Assembly (NCBI GenBank): GCA_963788325.1
Contig: CAWBGJ010000007.1
Location: 1 to 64,000 of the forward strand
DNA length: 64,000 nt
Reading direction: 5' to 3'
From: Prado023 sp963788325
GTDB lineage: Bacteria; Actinomycetota; Actinomycetes; S36-B12; CAIYMF01
Position 1 is the first letter of the stretch, and each line of letters starts with the position of its first letter. Both the position numbers and the translations under genes were made by a program. The notes below the pieces were generated by a model. It did not search any database. It saw only the letters and a list, made by a program, of their open reading frames with translations, and was not told the origin of the DNA. Below, one piece after another: positions 16,287-24,987 of this stretch.

Positions 16287-17777
16287 TCAGTGGGCGACGT
16301 TCAGATCCCCGGGGACGAACGACTCGACCACGTGGTTGACCGGGTCGTCGTAGGCCTCCTTCTGCGCCTTGGGATAGGTCCAGCCCACGGCGTTGATGGA
16401 TCCGGGGCCCACCCAACGGCGCTCGTAGAAGATCTCGCCGTCGGCCGTGTATCCGGAGACCGTCAGGTACTCATCGGTGGCCGCGGCGAACGACAGCGTG
16501 GATCCCGCATCGAGGAGCTCCTGCTGTGATGTCTCCAACGCCTGCGTCACCGACAGTCCCGAGACGTTGTTGGATCCGAACGCGCGGAGCTCCCCGGATT
16601 GATCGGGGGAGCGCAGCAGGACGCCATCGCCTGAATCGGGCTCGGACATCCAGTTCGCGGGGACATCGAGCGCGAAGCCGAACCGCTCGTTCGCGTACCG
16701 CTCGTAGGAGGTCACCGGCGCTTGCGCGGGCGGCGGCGAAGGATCCTGCGTGGCCGAGACGCTCGGTCCTGGGCCGGCAGGTTCCGCGGAGGAGTCAGTC
16801 TGCGCGCGGACAAGAGCCCATCCTCCGCCCACGACGGCCAGCACGGCCAGCAGCACCAGCACGGTCCGCCCGCGCCCCGTTCGGTAGGTCGTCGAGGTCG
16901 CGTGAGGAGCCGCAGACGGACCCGAGTTCGGGGACGGGGCCGCTGCCTGGGCAGTCCCGCCGGGGGTCACAGGCCTGGTCGGCATCGTCGTCTCCAGCGG
17001 CGGCTCGCCTGAAGGCGGCGGGTCGATGGTGAACCGGACGTGCCGGCTCTGCTGGCCTCCCCCGATGATCACGAGCATCGGCCCGACGACGGCGCCGTTC
17101 GCCACCCCGGACGGGACGGCGAGGCGGGAATGGTAGGAGCCGGAGCCTCCGCACCAGTGGCACACCGCATCTCCGCGCTGTGGCGGCGAACCCGTGCCCC
17201 CGCAGGCACCGCATGGGGCCTCGAAGTGGACCTCCCCGCCCTCGCGCGCCGTCCTCGGCGCGATAGTCACCTCCAACGGGTCAGCCTCGCGGTCGGGGCG
17301 CTCCGGCGCGGTGGGCTGGGAGTCCTCACGCTCATGTTGCTGCTCGGTGGGTTGGGAATCCGTGCCCTCTGGTTGCTCGTGCGCCTCCTCTCGCTCGGGT
17401 TGTTCGTCCGCGTCCTCTGGGGCCGGCTGCTCGGTGTGTTCCTGTGCGCTGTCCTCGGCACCCGGGTCGGGTCGGCCGGGGGGCGGTCCCTCGGACGCAG
17501 CTGGCGTCTGGTCGCCTTCCGCGGGCTGCGCGCGGGCCGCCCGCGCGAGGTCGTAGGCCCTGCGCTTCGTCGGGTCGCTGAGGACCTCGTGGGCAAGGTT
17601 GTAGGACTGGGCCAGTGCCTCTGCGTGCGGGCGGATTCCCGAGTCGTCAGCGTTGTGGTCCGGGTGCACCACCGCGATCCGTCGCAGGTAGGCCTGCCGA
17701 ATCTCCTGCGCCGAACTCGTCGGGCTGACTCCGAGAACGCGGTAGTAGTCCCTGTCTGCCTGTTCCGGCCTCACCAC
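16287..17777 (-). CDS. J-domain, zinc-finger, membrane-anchored protein with an extracytoplasmic domain
   Basis: From GTG 17777 (GGAGG seven bases ahead) the product has 496 residues. It starts with a J domain (DYYRVLGVSPTSSAQEIRQA, HPD in VVHPDHN, YDLARAA). A long Gln/Glu/Pro-rich linker follows, then half of a DnaJ-type zinc finger (CGACGGTG and CHWCGGSG). After that come a transmembrane helix (VLVLLAVLAVVGGGWALV) and an outside domain starting YERYANERFGFALDVPANW, of a PsbP/DUF1795-like type. The J domain would act on cytoplasmic Hsp70, so the protein may link DnaK to the membrane. I do not know a characterised protein with this order of domains. Confidence 0.8.
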   Translation of the reverse strand: MVRPEQADRDYYRVLGVSPTSSAQEIRQAYLRRIAVVHPDHNADDSGIRPHAEALAQSYNLAHEVLSDPTKRRAYDLARAARAQPAEGDQTPAASEGPPPGRPDPGAEDSAQEHTEQPAPEDADEQPEREEAHEQPEGTDSQPTEQQHEREDSQPTAPERPDREADPLEVTIAPRTAREGGEVHFEAPCGACGGTGSPPQRGDAVCHWCGGSGSYHSRLAVPSGVANGAVVGPMLVIIGGGQQSRHVRFTIDPPPSGEPPLETTMPTRPVTPGGTAQAAAPSPNSGPSAAPHATSTTYRTGRGRTVLVLLAVLAVVGGGWALVRAQTDSSAEPAGPGPSVSATQDPSPPPAQAPVTSYERYANERFGFALDVPANWMSEPDSGDGVLLRSPDQSGELRAFGSNNVSGLSVTQALETSQQELLDAGSTLSFAAATDEYLTVSGYTADGEIFYERRWVGPGSINAVGWTYPKAQKEAYDDPVNHVVESFVPGDLNVAH

Positions 17778-17883
17778 CGGCCCCCCTCCGCTGCGTGCGA
17801 TGCACGATAGCGAGGCTGCGGGGACGCACTCTCCCCGGGGCGACCCCAGCCCCCCAGCGGCCGGTCCGGGGTACCGTGCGGCC

Positions 17884-18243
17884 ATGACGACCCTGCCGGT
17901 GGGCACGCGCCTCGTGATCGGGGCCTTCGCGGTCAGTGGCGCGGTGCACCTGGTCCGCCCGGCGGTCTTCGAGCCGCTGATCCCCCGACAGCTGGGCGAT
18001 CCGACCCCGTGGGTCCTGGCCAGCGGGATCGCGGAACTGGGCTGTGCGGCCGGGCTGGCCGCGCGCGCACCCTGGGCCCCCGCCGTCACCACGGCCGCAC
18101 TGGCCGCGGTCTGGATCGGCAACCTCCAGATGGCCCTGGACCTTCAGCGCAGCAACCGCCCCGCGTGGCAGAAAGCGGCCGGCTGGGCCCGCCTGCCGCT
18201 CCAGGTGCCCCTCATGCGGGCGGCCTGGCAGTCACCGACCTGA
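17884..18243 (+). CDS. DoxX-like membrane protein
   Basis: The 119-residue protein has four predicted hydrophobic segments. The motifs GAVHLVRPAVFEPLIPRQL, ASGIAELGCAAGLAARAPWA and GNLQMALD are typical of the small DoxX/COG4270 family. Members are poorly understood integral membrane proteins. It is divergent from the J-domain gene and separated by about 100 bases, which may hold both promoters. Confidence 0.75.
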   Translation: MTTLPVGTRLVIGAFAVSGAVHLVRPAVFEPLIPRQLGDPTPWVLASGIAELGCAAGLAARAPWAPAVTTAALAAVWIGNLQMALDLQRSNRPAWQKAAGWARLPLQVPLMRAAWQSPT

Positions 18244-18329
18244 CCGATCCGCGGACGCCCGTTGCGCAGCGCCCGCACGGACCGGTTCGACGCCGGGCTC
18301 AGTCGGTGGTCACCGCTGCCACCTCGCCG

Positions 18330-18565
18330 ACCACGCCGAGCAGGCCGTGGCCGACCCGGACTCGGTCTTCTGGCACTACAACGCTCTGATCCAGCTGGGC
18401 AGGACCCTCCCGATGGTCACCACAGGCACGTACGAATTGCTGCTGCGCGAGTACGGCCGGGTGTTCGCCCACCTGTCCCGCGGTGCGGGCGAGGCGCTGC
18501 TCGTGCTGCCCAACTTCTACGGCGAGCCCACCAGCGTGGAATGGCCAGCCGACCTGCAGGCCTAG
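18330..18565 (+). pseudogene. GH13 alpha-glucosidase family, C-terminal remnant
   Basis: The plus strand reads EQAVADPDSVFWHYNALIQL, then TGTYELLLREYGRVFAHLSR and EALLVLPNFYGEP before stopping at 18565. This is the end of the barrel and the small C-terminal beta domain of an oligo-1,6-glucosidase/trehalose-phosphate hydrolase type protein. No catalytic part or start is present. Bases 18566-18788 continue with FANRSVLNTNDQAYREELVE in the same frame, and a short frame from GTG 18648 to 18755 follows that I cannot assign. Confidence 0.6.
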
Positions 18566-18788
18566 TTCGCGAACCGGAGCGTGCTGAACACCAACGATCA
18601 GGCGTACCGGGAGGAACTGGTCGAGGGATCCACGGACGTCGCAAGGGGTGACGTTGACGCAGGTTGCGGCCAACACCGGCGAGGTGCTCAATGCCGAGCA
18701 ACTCCTGGCCGACGGCCGGGTTCCCTCCGACGGGGGTGGCGTGGAGGCGCCGTGAGCCGATCGGGGGATTCCGGGGACGGCCGGAAGG

Positions 18789-20459
18789 TCAGATGCCCCA
18801 GGGGATTCCCAGCAGGTACCAGCCCAGGAAGAAGGCGGACCACACCACCGAGAGGGCCAGGAAGTAGGGGATCATCAGCGCGATGACGGTCCCGATCCCC
18901 GAGCGCTTGTCGTAGCGGGCGGCGAAGACGACGATGAGTGGGAAGTAGGCCATGATCGGCGTCACGATGTTCATCGGGGAGTCGCCCACGCGGTAGGCGG
19001 CCAGCACAGCCTCGGGCTCCACCCCCAGGCGCAGGAACACGGGGATGAAGATCGGCGCGAGCAGCGCCCACTTGGCGATGGCCTGGGGGAGGATGATCCC
19101 CACGATCAGGGTGATGATGATCGCGAACATCAGCAGCCACCCCGTGCCCACGTTGACGTTCTCGATGACGTTGCCGAGCTTGACGGCTGCCACCTGGGGC
19201 ATCTTCGAGTAGTTGAAGTACGCGATGAACTGGGCGATCAGGAGAAACAGCAGCAGCAGCCCGGCCATGCTCGCCCAGGACTTGGTGATTGCGTCGATCA
19301 CCTGGCTGTTGCCTCGTAGGGTGCCCGCCCCCCGGCCGTAGCCAAGGCCCGCGGCGAAGAACAGCAGGGTGATGATGACGATCAGGCTGCTCATGAACGG
19401 CGACGTGCCGATGATCGAGCCGGTGTCGGGTTCACGCAGCGGTGCGCCGGGGGGAAGCGTGAGCACCAGGATCAGAGCAGTGGCGGCCAGCGAGTACAGC
19501 CCGGCCAGCCGCAGCCCGCGCCGGTCGGCCTCCGGGTCCACCTCGGGGGCGTCGTCGGCGGCCTGGATCTGGTCGCTGTCGGCGCCGGGAGCCACAGAGG
19601 GGTCGTACGCGCCCAGGCGCCGCTCCACGATGCGGGAGGTGACGACTGAGAGCAGGATGATCAGGACGATGCTCGAGCCGATCCCGAACCACAGGTTGGC
19701 GGTCAGGTCGATCGACCCGTTGGGGTCCACTAGTTGGATCGACTCGTTGGTGATCTCGGTGAGCACGGCATCGGTCGGAGTGATCAGGAAGTTGACCCCG
19801 AACCCGCCCGCAACCCCGGCGAAGGCGGCCGCCATGCCGGCCAGCGGATGCCTACCCACGCTGGCGAACGCGGCCGCCCCGAGTGGGATCAGAACCAGGT
19901 AGCCGGCATCCGAGGCGATACTCGAGATCACGCCCAGGGCCACGATGATGTAGGTCAGCGAGCCCTGGGAGGACGAGGCGACGAGCTTGCGGATCAGGGC
20001 GCTGACCAGGCCGGAGCGTTCGGCCACCCCGACTCCGATCATCACGATCAGAATGATCCCCATCGCAGTGAACCCCATGAAGTTCGGTACGAACGAGGTG
20101 AAGAGGTAGCGGATCCCGTCCGCGGTGAGCAGGCCCTCGATCTTGACCGTCTCGGTCACCACCTCGTAGTCCGAGGCGTCCGGTGGCTCGGACGGCAGTA
20201 CCTCCGCTGGCAGCATGGAGCCGCCGACGTAGACCGCCTCGGCCGACTGGTCGGGGGGCTTCACGACCTCGTAGGTGGCGCCCACCCCCGCCCAGGCCAT
20301 GAGCTGGGAGAGCACGATGACCCCGATGCACAGCGCCAGGAACATGATCGCTGGGTGCGGGACCTTGTTGCCGACCCGTTCGATCCCCCCGAGCGCCCGC
20401 GCGACGAAACCGGACTGCCCCGGCGCTTCGTCGGCAGCGGTGGGCTGCGCCGCGGCCAT
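18789..20459 (-). CDS. AbgT-family transporter
   Basis: The 556-residue membrane protein has about 12 hydrophobic segments. AbgT-type stretches include GNKVPHPAIMFLALCIGVIV, SDAGYLVLIPLGAAAFASVG and GVAGGFGVNFLITPTDAVL, then MNIVTPIMAYFPLIV. AbgT proteins import p-aminobenzoyl-glutamate or export sulfonamide antimetabolites. Its start is two bases after the stop of the M20 peptidase gene, so the two are co-translated. With a peptidase partner, import and cleavage of a glutamyl or other amide is the simplest reading. Confidence 0.9.
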   Translation of the reverse strand: MAAAQPTAADEAPGQSGFVARALGGIERVGNKVPHPAIMFLALCIGVIVLSQLMAWAGVGATYEVVKPPDQSAEAVYVGGSMLPAEVLPSEPPDASDYEVVTETVKIEGLLTADGIRYLFTSFVPNFMGFTAMGIILIVMIGVGVAERSGLVSALIRKLVASSSQGSLTYIIVALGVISSIASDAGYLVLIPLGAAAFASVGRHPLAGMAAAFAGVAGGFGVNFLITPTDAVLTEITNESIQLVDPNGSIDLTANLWFGIGSSIVLIILLSVVTSRIVERRLGAYDPSVAPGADSDQIQAADDAPEVDPEADRRGLRLAGLYSLAATALILVLTLPPGAPLREPDTGSIIGTSPFMSSLIVIITLLFFAAGLGYGRGAGTLRGNSQVIDAITKSWASMAGLLLLFLLIAQFIAYFNYSKMPQVAAVKLGNVIENVNVGTGWLLMFAIIITLIVGIILPQAIAKWALLAPIFIPVFLRLGVEPEAVLAAYRVGDSPMNIVTPIMAYFPLIVVFAARYDKRSGIGTVIALMIPYFLALSVVWSAFFLGWYLLGIPWGI

Positions 20460-20461
20460 GG

Positions 20462-21843
20462 TTAGGCCTGCCCGGAGGGGGTGGCGCCCAGCCTGCCCAG
20501 CAGGTCAGCGATGGCCACCGTCGACCTGGCGAACTCATCGAGGATCACGCGCTCGTTGGGTCCATGGATGTTCGCGTAGCCGTCAGCCGCGCCGATGAGC
20601 AGGACATCCGCGTCGGGTGCGCCGGCTGACAACGAGTTCACCACAGGGATCGAGCCGCCGGCGCCAGCCAGCACGGTCGGCGCACCCCATGCCTGCGACC
20701 AGGCCTCACGCGCCGCGGCGAACGCGGGGGTGTCGATGCGGGCGGCGAACCCGGACCCGGTCGGCAGCGCTTGGGCGTCCAGGGCGATCCCGAACGGCAT
20801 GGCCGCGCGGAGGTGGGCCAGCACCGCCTCCTGCGCCTGCGTGGGGTCCTGCTCGGGGTGCACGCGCACGTTGAGCTTCGCCCGGGCGTAGGGGGCCACT
20901 GCGTTCAGGGCATCGTCCACCGAGGGGACGTCGATCCCGGTCACCGTGATGGCCGGCCCCGACCACACCCGCGATCCCAGGCTCCCGGTGCCGATCAGCG
21001 GCATGCCCTCGAGGACCTCTGCGAGGCGTCGCAACTCGTCCTCCTCGGGGCCCGAGCCGATCGAGTCGTCGCGGCGCAGGCCCGCGACCGCGACGTTGCC
21101 GTCGTCGTCGTGCAGCGAGGCCAGCCCGCGCAACAGCGCCAGCAGGGCATCGGGTGCGGCGCCCCCGTAGAGGCCGCTGTGCTTGGCCGATTCGAGGGTG
21201 CGTACCTCGACGACGGCGTCGGCCATGCCCCGCAGGCCGATCGTCAGGGTCGGGGTACCGGGGCGGACGTTGCCCATGTCCGCGATGATCATCACGTCGG
21301 AGGCGAACCGGTCGGGGTTGTCCTTGGGGTAGCTGGTGAAGGCCCCCCGCCGACCTCCTCCTGGCCCTCGATGACCACCTTCACGCCCACCGGGGGGCGA
21401 CCTTCCCATGCACGCAGGGCCCCAACCAGCGACATGATGTTGGACTTCGTGTCGGCAGCGCCGCGGCCGTAGATCGCACCGTCGCGCTCGGTGGGTTCGA
21501 ACGGCGGGGTGTCCCACAGGCTCTCGTCGCCGGCCGGCACCACGTCGTAGTGGCTGTACATGAGCACCGTGGGCGCCCCTGGCGGAGCGGGAATCTCACC
21601 GAAGAGCACCGGCGCAGTATCGGGCAGCTCGATCGCCTCCATGTTCGGCACGCCGGCATCCGTGAAGAGCAGGTGCACCATGTCCTGCGCCTCGCGCAGC
21701 GCGGCGTGCGTCGCCTGCGGATAGCCGGGCGCCGACACCGACGGGATGGCCATGAGCGTCTTGAGGTCCTCAGCCAGACCCGGGATCAACTCAGTCACCC
21801 GGTCCTCGAGAGCCTGCGTTGCGGACCTGTCGTAGTGGTTCAT
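20462..21843 (-). pseudogene. M20-family metallopeptidase, frameshifted
   Basis: From ATG 21843 (GGGGGA ahead) one frame encodes the dipeptidase N-terminus: ALREAQDMVHLLFTDAGVP, VLMYSHYDVVPAGDE (metal His), GRGAADTKSNIMSLVGAL (bridging Asp) and VVIEGQEEVGG (catalytic Glu pair). The remainder, GAFTSYPKDNPDRFASDVMI to the C-terminus at 20462, is in another frame. The break is a run of six G at about 21344-21349; one more G would restore VGGGAFTSY. Everything else is intact, so this may be a recent mutation, a slippage site or a sequencing error. It is coupled to the AbgT gene. Confidence 0.85.
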
Positions 21844-21981
21844 CCCAGATCCCCCTGGTCGAGCCGATGGTGAGCACAAGGTAGGGCACCGCTCCCTCCG
21901 ATGGCGGGCTGGTGGGCATGCCGAGGGATGAACAGCTCGTCACACGGTCAGCCGACCTCGGCTCCCTCGGCGGGCCAGGCC

Positions 21982-22863
21982 TCAAGGAGCGCGCCGTGGG
22001 GTCCGCGAGGCTCGCGGATCGGTCCCATGCACGCGTCGCTCGAGGGCGAGCAGGTCCTGCGCGCACCGCGCGGGCTGCTGGGCGTGCAGGTCGTGATGGG
22101 CGCCGACGTACCACTGCACCTGCGCATCGGCGATCCGCGCGCCGGCCTCGGTCACGGCCGTCGGCTGCGTGGGGACCGCATCGACGGCGGCCAGCAGCAC
22201 GGTCGGGACCGTGACCCGCCCGTAGAGGTCGCGAGGGTCGTCGGCCCAGAGTGAGTGGACGATGCTGCGGTGGTGCTCGCGCATGAGGTGTGGGCGCACG
22301 GTCCCGTCCGGCAGGTCGGCGAAGTTGGCAAGGGAACCGAGGCGACCCTCCTCGGGCCAGTCGACGTGCCAACTCCTGGACTGCTGCTCGAGCGACTCGC
22401 GGGTGAGACCGTCGAAGCGCGGCGGTTCCAGCACTGCCCAGCACTCGTCGAACGTCGGGAATCGGTCGGCAAGGTGGATCCACCCGCCGTCAACCAGGGC
22501 GAGCCCGGCCACGCACCCCTGGGTCGCGGCCAGCGTGAGCACCACATTCCCACCCCAGGACTGCCCCGCCGCAATCGGTGCTCGCTGCCCGGTCCATCCC
22601 AGCTCGCGCAGCAGGGCGCCGAGATCGACGGCGGCCGTGGCGGTGTCGTAGCCGCTCGTGCTCTGCTCCGATCGCCCGTGCCCGCGCTGGTCGACGGCCA
22701 GCACCTCGTGTCCCGCCGCGGCCAGGCGCGTGGCGACGCCCTCCCAGAGCCGGGCGTTGGAGGCGAGGCCGTGCACCAGCAGGAACGGCCGCAACTCACC
22801 CGGCCAGCGACGCACCGCCAGCCGGGGACCGTCCGGGAGGGCGATGTCGCTGTCGGTGGCCAT
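21982..22863 (-). CDS. Alpha/beta-hydrolase
   Basis: The 293-residue protein has an oxyanion segment FLLVHGLASNARLWEGVA, VLAVDQRGHGRS, and the nucleophile elbow GQSWGG. An aspartate is placed near VLLAAVDAVP, and the catalytic His is in VGAHHDLH. The substrate is unknown; related enzymes include haloalkane dehalogenases, esterases and acyl hydrolases. The start at 22863 is preferred to an in-frame ATG 60 bases upstream because the added residues do not look family-like. It is monocistronic in appearance. Confidence 0.8.
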   Translation of the reverse strand: MATDSDIALPDGPRLAVRRWPGELRPFLLVHGLASNARLWEGVATRLAAAGHEVLAVDQRGHGRSEQSTSGYDTATAAVDLGALLRELGWTGQRAPIAAGQSWGGNVVLTLAATQGCVAGLALVDGGWIHLADRFPTFDECWAVLEPPRFDGLTRESLEQQSRSWHVDWPEEGRLGSLANFADLPDGTVRPHLMREHHRSIVHSLWADDPRDLYGRVTVPTVLLAAVDAVPTQPTAVTEAGARIADAQVQWYVGAHHDLHAQQPARCAQDLLALERRVHGTDPRASRTPRRAP

Positions 22864-22950
22864 CCATGGAGCATCCCAGCGCGCGCCGGGCGGCGCATCC
22901 ACACGCTCTGCGTTCCACTCCACCGCCGGCGCGTGTGGCGGGACGGAGGG

Positions 22951-23838
22951 TCAGGTCAGCGACGCCTGGTAGATGCTCTCGATCGCCTCGTCCAGCGCTG
23001 CATCGAAGTCAGCCTCGCCCTGTGTGGCGGACAGGCCCGCTGTGAGCGCGCGGGAGAAGCTGGCGACCACGCCGTGCTGGCGGGCGAGCCTGGCGTTGGC
23101 CTCCTCGCGACTGTAGCCGCCGGACAGCGCCACGACCCGCAGCACGTTGGGGTGCGCGACGAGCTCGGCGTAGAAGTCGTCCTCCTCCGGTGGGGTCAGC
23201 TTGAGCATGATGAACTGCTCGGCACCGAGCGCGTCGGCCTCGGCCAGCATCGCCTTCTTGAGCAGGGCCTCGGCCGCGGCCTTCTCGGGGGAGTGGATAT
23301 CGATCTCGGGTTCGATGATCGGGACCAGTCCGGCGTCGATGATCTGGCGACCGACCTCGAACTGCTGGGCGACCACCGCGTTCACACCGGCCTCGTTTCC
23401 GAGCTTGATCACCGAGCGCATCTTGGTGCCGAACACGCCGTGGCCCAGCGCCTTGTCCAGCACGGCTGCCAGCTCAGGCATCGGCTTCATGACCTGCGCC
23501 CCGTCGGCCTCCTGCGCCAGGCCCTTGTCCACCTTGAGGAACGGCACGACGTTCTTCTCCTGCCACAGGTACTCCGCCGCGCCCTTGCCCAGGATCTGGC
23601 GGTCCATGGTCATCTCGAACAGGATCGCGCCGAGGATCCGCTCGCCGGTGAACACCGGGCTGGTGATGATCCGCGTGCGCATCTGGTGGATGAGGTCGAA
23701 CATCTCGGCGTCGTTGGAGTAGCCGGACTCCTCGATCCCGTACAGCCGTAGTGCCTTCGGGGTGCTGCCACCGCTCTGGTCCAGAGCCGCGATGAATCCC
23801 TTGCCGCTCTTCATCTTCTCGAACTGCTGGCTGTTCAT
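22951..23838 (-). CDS. Class I fructose-bisphosphate aldolase
   Basis: The 295-residue protein is of the short bacterial class I aldolase type: MNSQQFEKMKSGKGFIAALD, QSGGSTPKALRLYGI, FLKVDKGL with the likely Schiff-base region, IIEPEIDIHSP, and VVALSGGYSREEANARLA. It cleaves fructose-1,6-bisphosphate in glycolysis without a metal. ATG 23838 has GGAGG upstream. No other glycolytic gene is adjacent. Bases 23839-24040 hold nothing I recognise. Confidence 0.92.
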   Translation of the reverse strand: MNSQQFEKMKSGKGFIAALDQSGGSTPKALRLYGIEESGYSNDAEMFDLIHQMRTRIITSPVFTGERILGAILFEMTMDRQILGKGAAEYLWQEKNVVPFLKVDKGLAQEADGAQVMKPMPELAAVLDKALGHGVFGTKMRSVIKLGNEAGVNAVVAQQFEVGRQIIDAGLVPIIEPEIDIHSPEKAAAEALLKKAMLAEADALGAEQFIMLKLTPPEEDDFYAELVAHPNVLRVVALSGGYSREEANARLARQHGVVASFSRALTAGLSATQGEADFDAALDEAIESIYQASLT

Positions 23839-24040
23839 GGGCGCTCGTCCTCCTGTCGGATCACTGGGTCCGGTGCGGCGGCCCACACCGGGTCACCACC
23901 CGCACGCCGACCTCGACCGGGCTGTCCGCGCGACGCCGACGTGAAATCCCTGTGTCACTTCCGTCCTACGCCCCCGCAGCGACCGAGTCAAGGCGAGGGT
24001 TCCGCGCCCGTCCCTGCCCGGAGTCCTCCAACACCGTCGT

Positions 24041-24077
24041 GTTTCATCGATCCGGCACTCAAAGTGCCATCGATGAG
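24041..24077 (-). terminator. Palindromic hairpin shared with 58278-58314
   Basis: TCATCGAT pairs with ATCGATGA, and inside them GGCACT pairs with AGTGCC around a three-base loop, giving a strong stem just after the DUF89 stop. The same GTTTCATCGATC followed by GGCACT occurs after the sucrose phosphorylase gene. It probably ends transcription of the DUF89/ferredoxin operon, without a long T tract. Confidence 0.55.
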
Positions 24078-24117
24078 CAAGGGCTGGCCGCGGCTGTGTT
24101 GCCAGCCGGCACCCGGT

Positions 24118-24975
24118 TCAGGTCAGCAACTCGTTCAGGCGGAACACGTACTGGCCCACCTCGACGCCCAGGGCGGCGGCCAGTCGCGGGCACTTTGCCT
24201 TGAGGAGGAAGTAGATCCTGCGCTCGGCGCCGGACAGGGCCTCGAAGTTGCCCTGGCCCTTGCTGATCACGACGTCGGCAGCATCGAACAGTGCCCCGAA
24301 CTCGGGGCTGCACTGCGCCAGGATCGCGCCCGGTGCGGCACACCCCGTCGACACTATGCGTGCATGGGCAGCGATCCCCACCACCTGTGCCTCCCGAGCC
24401 GTCACGTCGTTGATGATCGGCTGGTCTCGGACCGCGAACACCACCTCAACACTGCGCGACAGTTCCGCGGCGAGCACCTTGTCGAACACCGCCTCGCCCG
24501 CGTTGTCGCCCACGATCAGGACCGTGCGCGACTGTGCCAGGTCCGCGCGGAACGGCGCCAGGTCGCACACCGCGAACGGCGCGGCGAGCTCGGCGCCCAC
24601 GCATGCCTCGATGTCCAGGTCGGCGGTTATCGCGGAGTCCATCACATTGCCGGTGGCCGAGACCTTGAGCGCGCGCTGCAGACGGTCGGATCCCTGCGCC
24701 AGGAACTGCGCGAGCAGGGGCTCGAGCCGCAGCGCCGCGGCCACATCTCGGGCCTTGACCCGCTCGTAGGGATCAGCTCGCCCCGTCCGCTGCTTGACGA
24801 TCCCGTGGATGGCAGCCGCCAGTTCCGGGGCACTGCCGTAGGCGCGATGGTTGGTCACCGCCCGCATCGCATCGTCCATGATCACCGCCTGCACCGCCTC
24901 GTCCGGGCTGGCCATCCGGGCTGCTTCGAGGGCCTGGCGCATCATGCAGGGCAGGCAGTCCAAGAAGAGTTCCAT
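24118..24975 (-). CDS. DUF89 (ARMT1-like) metal-dependent phosphatase
   Basis: The 285-residue protein starts MELFLDCLPCMMRQALEAAR, with Cys7 and Cys10, the usual DUF89 N-terminus. Later come VLIVGDNAGEAVFDKVLAAE with the metal-binding Asp and Asn, FAVRDQPIINDVT and ADVVISKGQGNFEAL. The family contains damage-control phosphatases that remove harmful sugar phosphates; bacterial members are of unknown substrate. It follows the ferredoxin gene by 12 bases on the same strand, so both are probably one operon. Confidence 0.85.
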   Translation of the reverse strand: MELFLDCLPCMMRQALEAARMASPDEAVQAVIMDDAMRAVTNHRAYGSAPELAAAIHGIVKQRTGRADPYERVKARDVAAALRLEPLLAQFLAQGSDRLQRALKVSATGNVMDSAITADLDIEACVGAELAAPFAVCDLAPFRADLAQSRTVLIVGDNAGEAVFDKVLAAELSRSVEVVFAVRDQPIINDVTAREAQVVGIAAHARIVSTGCAAPGAILAQCSPEFGALFDAADVVISKGQGNFEALSGAERRIYFLLKAKCPRLAAALGVEVGQYVFRLNELLT

Positions 24976-24987
24976 CGGCTGCCCAGC

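Noticed and set aside
18566..18788. Small gene from GTG 18648 to 18755
   Set aside because: Only 35 codons, no family match, and it sits in the decayed stretch after a GH13 remnant.
22255..23751. Long plus-strand open frame across hydrolase and aldolase
   Set aside because: Both minus-strand genes have clear motifs; the plus frame is a high-GC shadow.
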